A stretch of DNA of 37,853 bases, taken from assembly GCA_003024175.1 (NCBI GenBank), contig MDYQ01000248.1, positions 1-37,853 on the forward strand, given 5' to 3'. A model generated the notes under the pieces. It was not told the DNA's origin and did not search any database. It saw only the letters and a list, made by a program, of their open reading frames with translations. Source of the DNA: Planoprotostelium fungivorum (taxonomy: Eukaryota > Evosea > Variosea > Cavosteliida > Cavosteliaceae). The position numbers were made by a program, and so were the translations under genes. Of the stretch, positions 34,184-37,853 are shown piece after piece; positions within the stretch are counted from its first letter, which is position 1, and each line of letters starts with the position of its first letter.

Positions 34184-37100
34184 ATGGTGCATCAGAGAGA
34201 TTCAGATGAAAGGAGGAAATGTTTGGGTTGTGTGAGCCAAGTTGTAGAGAGTCGGAAAAGTGGTCGTAGAATCATCGGCAACATCAGAGCATCCAATGCA
34301 ATCGCAACCTCCCGCAGATGAGGAGAGTCTTTCACAACGAAATGCAGTACCCCTCGATGATCTAGACCCTGAGTCCGGCAACTTTAGACAGACGACGGAT
34401 ACACTGCCTGCAGGGCAGGCCATGAACCCTATCGCAGAGGCTGTCAAAGACCTCTTACCCTCTTTCGACTTTCACGAAGATGAGCCACTGCTTCAGGATC
34501 AATTCGCAGAGATGGACATGCATGAGAAGGTCACTCTGCAGTGAGTCACGTCTTCAAGTTTCGAAATATCCGGCGTGTTCCCTCTGATCGACGACAGAAA
34601 CATTTTGATGCCAACCAACATCGATGTTCTCTCGGGAGCGTGAGTCTTTTGGACATCATGAAGCGACGGATGCTGAATGATTTATCAGATGGACCTCTAC
34701 AGAAAGCACTGTACATAAGAGAACTGCATATAGAAGGGATGAACTGATCGATGTATCATCTTCTGATGCACCAACCGACCCCAACGCCATTAAAGTCGAA
34801 TTCGACTCTCCCAAAGAATGGAGTAAAGGTGAACATCAATCCATTCACTCATCACATGATTTCATCCCATATCTTCTGACACGATGACACAGATTCACAC
34901 GAATTGATACAGAGAAACTGGTCCACCTTCCTCTTAGTCACCGTCGGTGTCATAGCCGGTCTCCTCAGTTCGAGCATGGACATCGCCATCTTCCAATTGG
35001 GTGTAGGTGAGCCATCCAAAAGAGAAGAAATCCACTCCTCCAGTCTTTTACATTCGTCTGAGACAGAAACAGCGAGGGGAAAGTTCATGCACTTGGTGGA
35101 CAATCCATTCGGACAGTGGTGTCTGTGGTGGATCTATCTGTTGATCGTTCTGTGGAGTGGAATCTTCTTCACGTCGATCTTAGCACCACAGGCTGGAGGT
35201 GGAGTCATCATCATCAAACATGTCCATCGCGATCGAGATCATCATCGGATGACGTTCGATCAGGTTCTGGTATTCCAGAGATGAAGAGCATCATCAGTGG
35301 CATCCACCTCAAATATGTCTTAGGATATCGAGCTCTCGTCGTAAAGACATTCGGCATCACTCTGGCCCTCGGAAGTGGTATGATATTGGGTAAAGAAGGT
35401 CCTTTCGTGCACTTGTGCTGCATCATGGGTGAGTCGATGATTTATTCTATTTTATTTTCCTCTGAAAATCGACAGCCAATTGTCTCATCCGTACCCCTCT
35501 CTTCCGCCACATTCGAAAGGTGAGAAAAATGGCGGGAAGATATCTGACCACGGGGTAGAACGATTTCTTGCTGCAGATCATGTTGGGAGCGGCCTGTGCC
35601 GTGGGTGTCGCCAGTCATTTCGGTGAAATTTCCCATCCTCTCCAAGTCTCCGAGTCTCAAAATGTCAGACTGACACCGTACAGGAGCACCCGTCGGTGGT
35701 GTCTTGTTCAGTATAGAAGTCACTTCCACTTATTATCCCACGAGAAATTACTGGTACGCTTACCTGGGAGCCGTCACGGGAGCTACCGTGTGGAGATACG
35801 TTTGGAACTCCTACTTCACCCACCGTGAGTGATGACGTCACCATTCGTCATCTGAGAGGAACAGCTGGATTCACTTCCATCGTGACGACTCATTTTGTTC
35901 CCGAGAGGTCCAGATTTGGACTGGTGGAGTTGTGCATATTTGCTCTATTGGGTGTGTAGGATTTCGTTCTCATTCGTTTCATCCGTGATAGGATAGATCA
36001 TGCATGACGATCGTGATCGTGATCCTGATACGATGAGATGATCACGACCGGTCATCATTCTCGATCACCACATCGATCATGATCACACGATCGCGATCAC
36101 GTTCCACGATGACTGATCGAATGACAGGCTTCACCTGCGGTTGCCTCGGCGTCACTTTCGTCAAACTGAACGCCCTTGGATTCCGTACGTGGAGGAGGAT
36201 CATGCAAAACTCCAAGTGGTTCCGCTCTCCTTATCTCCTGGCTTTTGTCTTTGGTACAATCACCTGCATCATCACTTATCCCAAGCTGCTCGGTTCATTC
36301 ATGGCAGTGAGTCCATCTCTACATCGTCTGACGATCCATTTTATTATTGTCGATGTGTTGAACGAGTGTAACAGCTGTCTCCCGCCGCGGCGCTGTCTGA
36401 TCTAGCGAACGCTGAGACGTGGTCCGAGACATCGTTGAAGAGTAAGGAGTGGCTGAATCGCAACATATTCGCCAACCTCTTCTTCTTTGCTCTCAGTCGA
36501 GTGAGTCTTCATTCGTCACCATCCTTCCTTCTCTTCACATGAAATCATCCATCGATGTAACAATCGTTCATTTCTGACAGTTTATCTTGATTCCGCTGAG
36601 TATCTTGATTCCCATTCCGTGTGGTCTCTTCGTTCCTTCCTTATCTCTGGGTGAGAGGCAGATCTGCATCCAGAATGAGAGATGTGGATGAGAATTGAAC
36701 GTGAGATAGGAGCATCCGTGGGGAGAATGTTTGGAGAGATCTCAGCGTTACTGTTGGACAACACTGCTCTCCTCTTTGAAAATAATCCCATCATCCCCGG
36801 TGTATACGCCATCTGCGGTAAGTCATTCTCTCTCATATCATCACTCTTTCATCGAGTTATAAAATTAAAACTCGATCACCAAACGTCATCATTGAATCCA
36901 TCAGGTGCTGCCGCCATGACTGCAAGTATCACACACACTCTCTCCACTGCCGTCATCGTCTTTGAGATCACAGGCAACAACTCACACATCATTCCTCTCC
37001 TCGTGAGTCCCTCTCTTCTCTTCTTTCATTCAATTGCGATAGATCACCGTCTTGGTGGGTGTTGCTACAGCCAGGAAGATCTCTTCACTGGGTATGTACG

Positions 37101-37845
37101 AGTCCCTCTCCAAGTTGAAGAACCTCCCTTACCTCCCCGATCTGCACCAAGAGTGAGACATTGTACGTGGATTTATAGTTTATCATGTTCAGCGCGTACA
37201 CTGTCACGGCAAAGGACATCATGGAGACGAAGATCTCTTACGTCACGCAAGATTTCAACGACGAGAGTGTCTCTTCTCTGCTGGAGAACGACCCGACAGA
37301 GAAGATCTTCCCCGTGGTACACAACCGAGGTGAGTGATGCAGATACAAGAGGAGACGATGACGTGTGGACAGAGGACATGCTGTTGGTTGGAACGGTGGA
37401 CAGAGAGTCGCTCGTGCGTCTGAAGGACTATCAAGACAAGGTGATCACAATTGTCACGTCATCGTCATTGCATCACACATTCCCAATACAATCTCTCAAC
37501 ATCAACACCATTGTCTTCATCATCAGATAGAGACTGACACGACAAAAGGTCAAACTATACAATCGACTTCGAGATCCCAACCAAGAGGGAGGAGAGACAC
37601 CCATCGAGCTGGTCCGTCAGCAACTACCCTACCTCCCCAAGCCACCTTCCATCGTCATCCGCTCCACCTCCATTCGTTTCGTGGAGAGCCACCCGCTCAA
37701 CCAGATCCATCTTCTCTTCATCACGATGAGACTCACTCACGGCTACGTCACGAGGAACGGAATGCTGATGGGAGTTATCACGAGAGTGCACCTGAAGGAT
37801 GTTATCTACAAATTGGACGGACACCTCACCCTATTGAAAGAATAG
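34184..37845 (+). CDS. CLC-family chloride channel with two CBS domains
   Basis: Voltage-gated chloride channel homologue, complete at its 3' end. The hydrophilic N-terminus (about 130 residues; start 34184 via a short first exon, or 34296) leads to [20 protein letters not shown]. Selectivity elements: [16 protein letters not shown] with the gating Glu, [10 protein letters not shown], and [16 protein letters not shown]. Helix H reads [14 protein letters not shown]: Val stands where exchangers have the second Glu, so a channel is predicted. CBS1 is MTAKDIM-like ([20 protein letters not shown]), and CBS2 is [20 protein letters not shown] with [19 protein letters not shown]; stop 37843-37845. 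About 17 introns, mostly GTGAG; those at about 35953-36127 and 35203-35260 are GATC-rich. Overall closest to the ClC-1/2 class, about 850 residues. Confidence 0.92.
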
Positions 37846-37853
37846 ATTCGATT

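Noticed and set aside
36000-36115. GATC-rich palindromic tract considered as a regulatory operator
   Set aside because: It is the interior of a CLC intron bounded by good splice sites, and similar tracts fill other long introns.

Overview
This is a gene-dense nuclear contig piece from a unicellular eukaryote. The genes are split by many very short spliceosomal introns (mostly 38-60 nt, GTGAG...CAG or TAG), lie on both strands and sit a few hundred bases apart. The content is eukaryotic throughout: a ubiquitin E1, a centrosomal CEP76, the GATOR1 subunit NPRL3, a mitochondrial E3 with a targeting peptide, a two-CBS CLC channel and a TKL kinase. CEP76 implies centrioles or flagella. Ankyrin repeats of the LLLxDPRVDPS type, a TKL kinase with ubiquitin-fold and RA-like regions, and the intron style fit an amoebozoan, perhaps an amoeboflagellate protostelid of the Protostelium/Planoprotostelium type. 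That placement is inference only.

Layout. 1-234 (-): 5' end of UBA1. 356-586 (+): possible two-exon micro-gene. 631-1331 (+): ZCCHC10-like zinc-knuckle/SR protein. 1431-4186 (+): CEP76. 4393-4733 (+): broken ankyrin fragment, then a gene-poor stretch with a tRNA-Gln-like element at about 5231-5305 (-). 5548-8091 (-): seven-TM GOST/GPR107-like protein, diverging from an SGNH hydrolase (8418-9253, +). 9346-9893 (-): small lysine-rich protein. 10114-11120 (+): cation-dependent O-methyltransferase. 11280-13092 (+): secreted M28 aminopeptidase. 13260-13766 (-): two-TM protein. 13767-14701: unresolved. 14702-17052 (+): dihydrolipoyl dehydrogenase. 17224-19659 (+): secreted parallel beta-helix protein. 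19708-20387 (+): a rearranged duplicate of the CEP76 3' end plus an ankyrin ORF.

The second half starts with a large kinase gene (20456-24660, -) that joins tandem ubiquitin-like folds, an RA-like domain and a TKL kinase. Then come a tail-anchored unknown protein (24947-25600, -), NPRL3 (about 25650-28001, +), a cytochrome b561 (28493-29271, +), a sphingomyelinase-like EEP protein that has lost its catalytic residues (29310-30577, +), a DHA2-type MFS transporter (30624-32985, -), a small membrane protein (33649-34000, -) and a complete CLC chloride channel gene (34184-37845, +).

No operon, CRISPR array, insertion sequence or phage gene was seen, and the genes do not form one pathway. The most interesting signals are: the ubiquitin-fold/RA/TKL kinase architecture; an ectopic duplication that copied CEP76 3' DNA and ankyrin DNA about 15 kb away with an internal microhomology deletion; two short motifs repeated in introns of unrelated genes, one of which forms a perfect inverted repeat across a single intron; and the EEP pseudoenzyme. 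Exon boundaries were inferred by eye from GT/AG sites, frame and remembered family alignments, so individual junctions may be off by a few bases.
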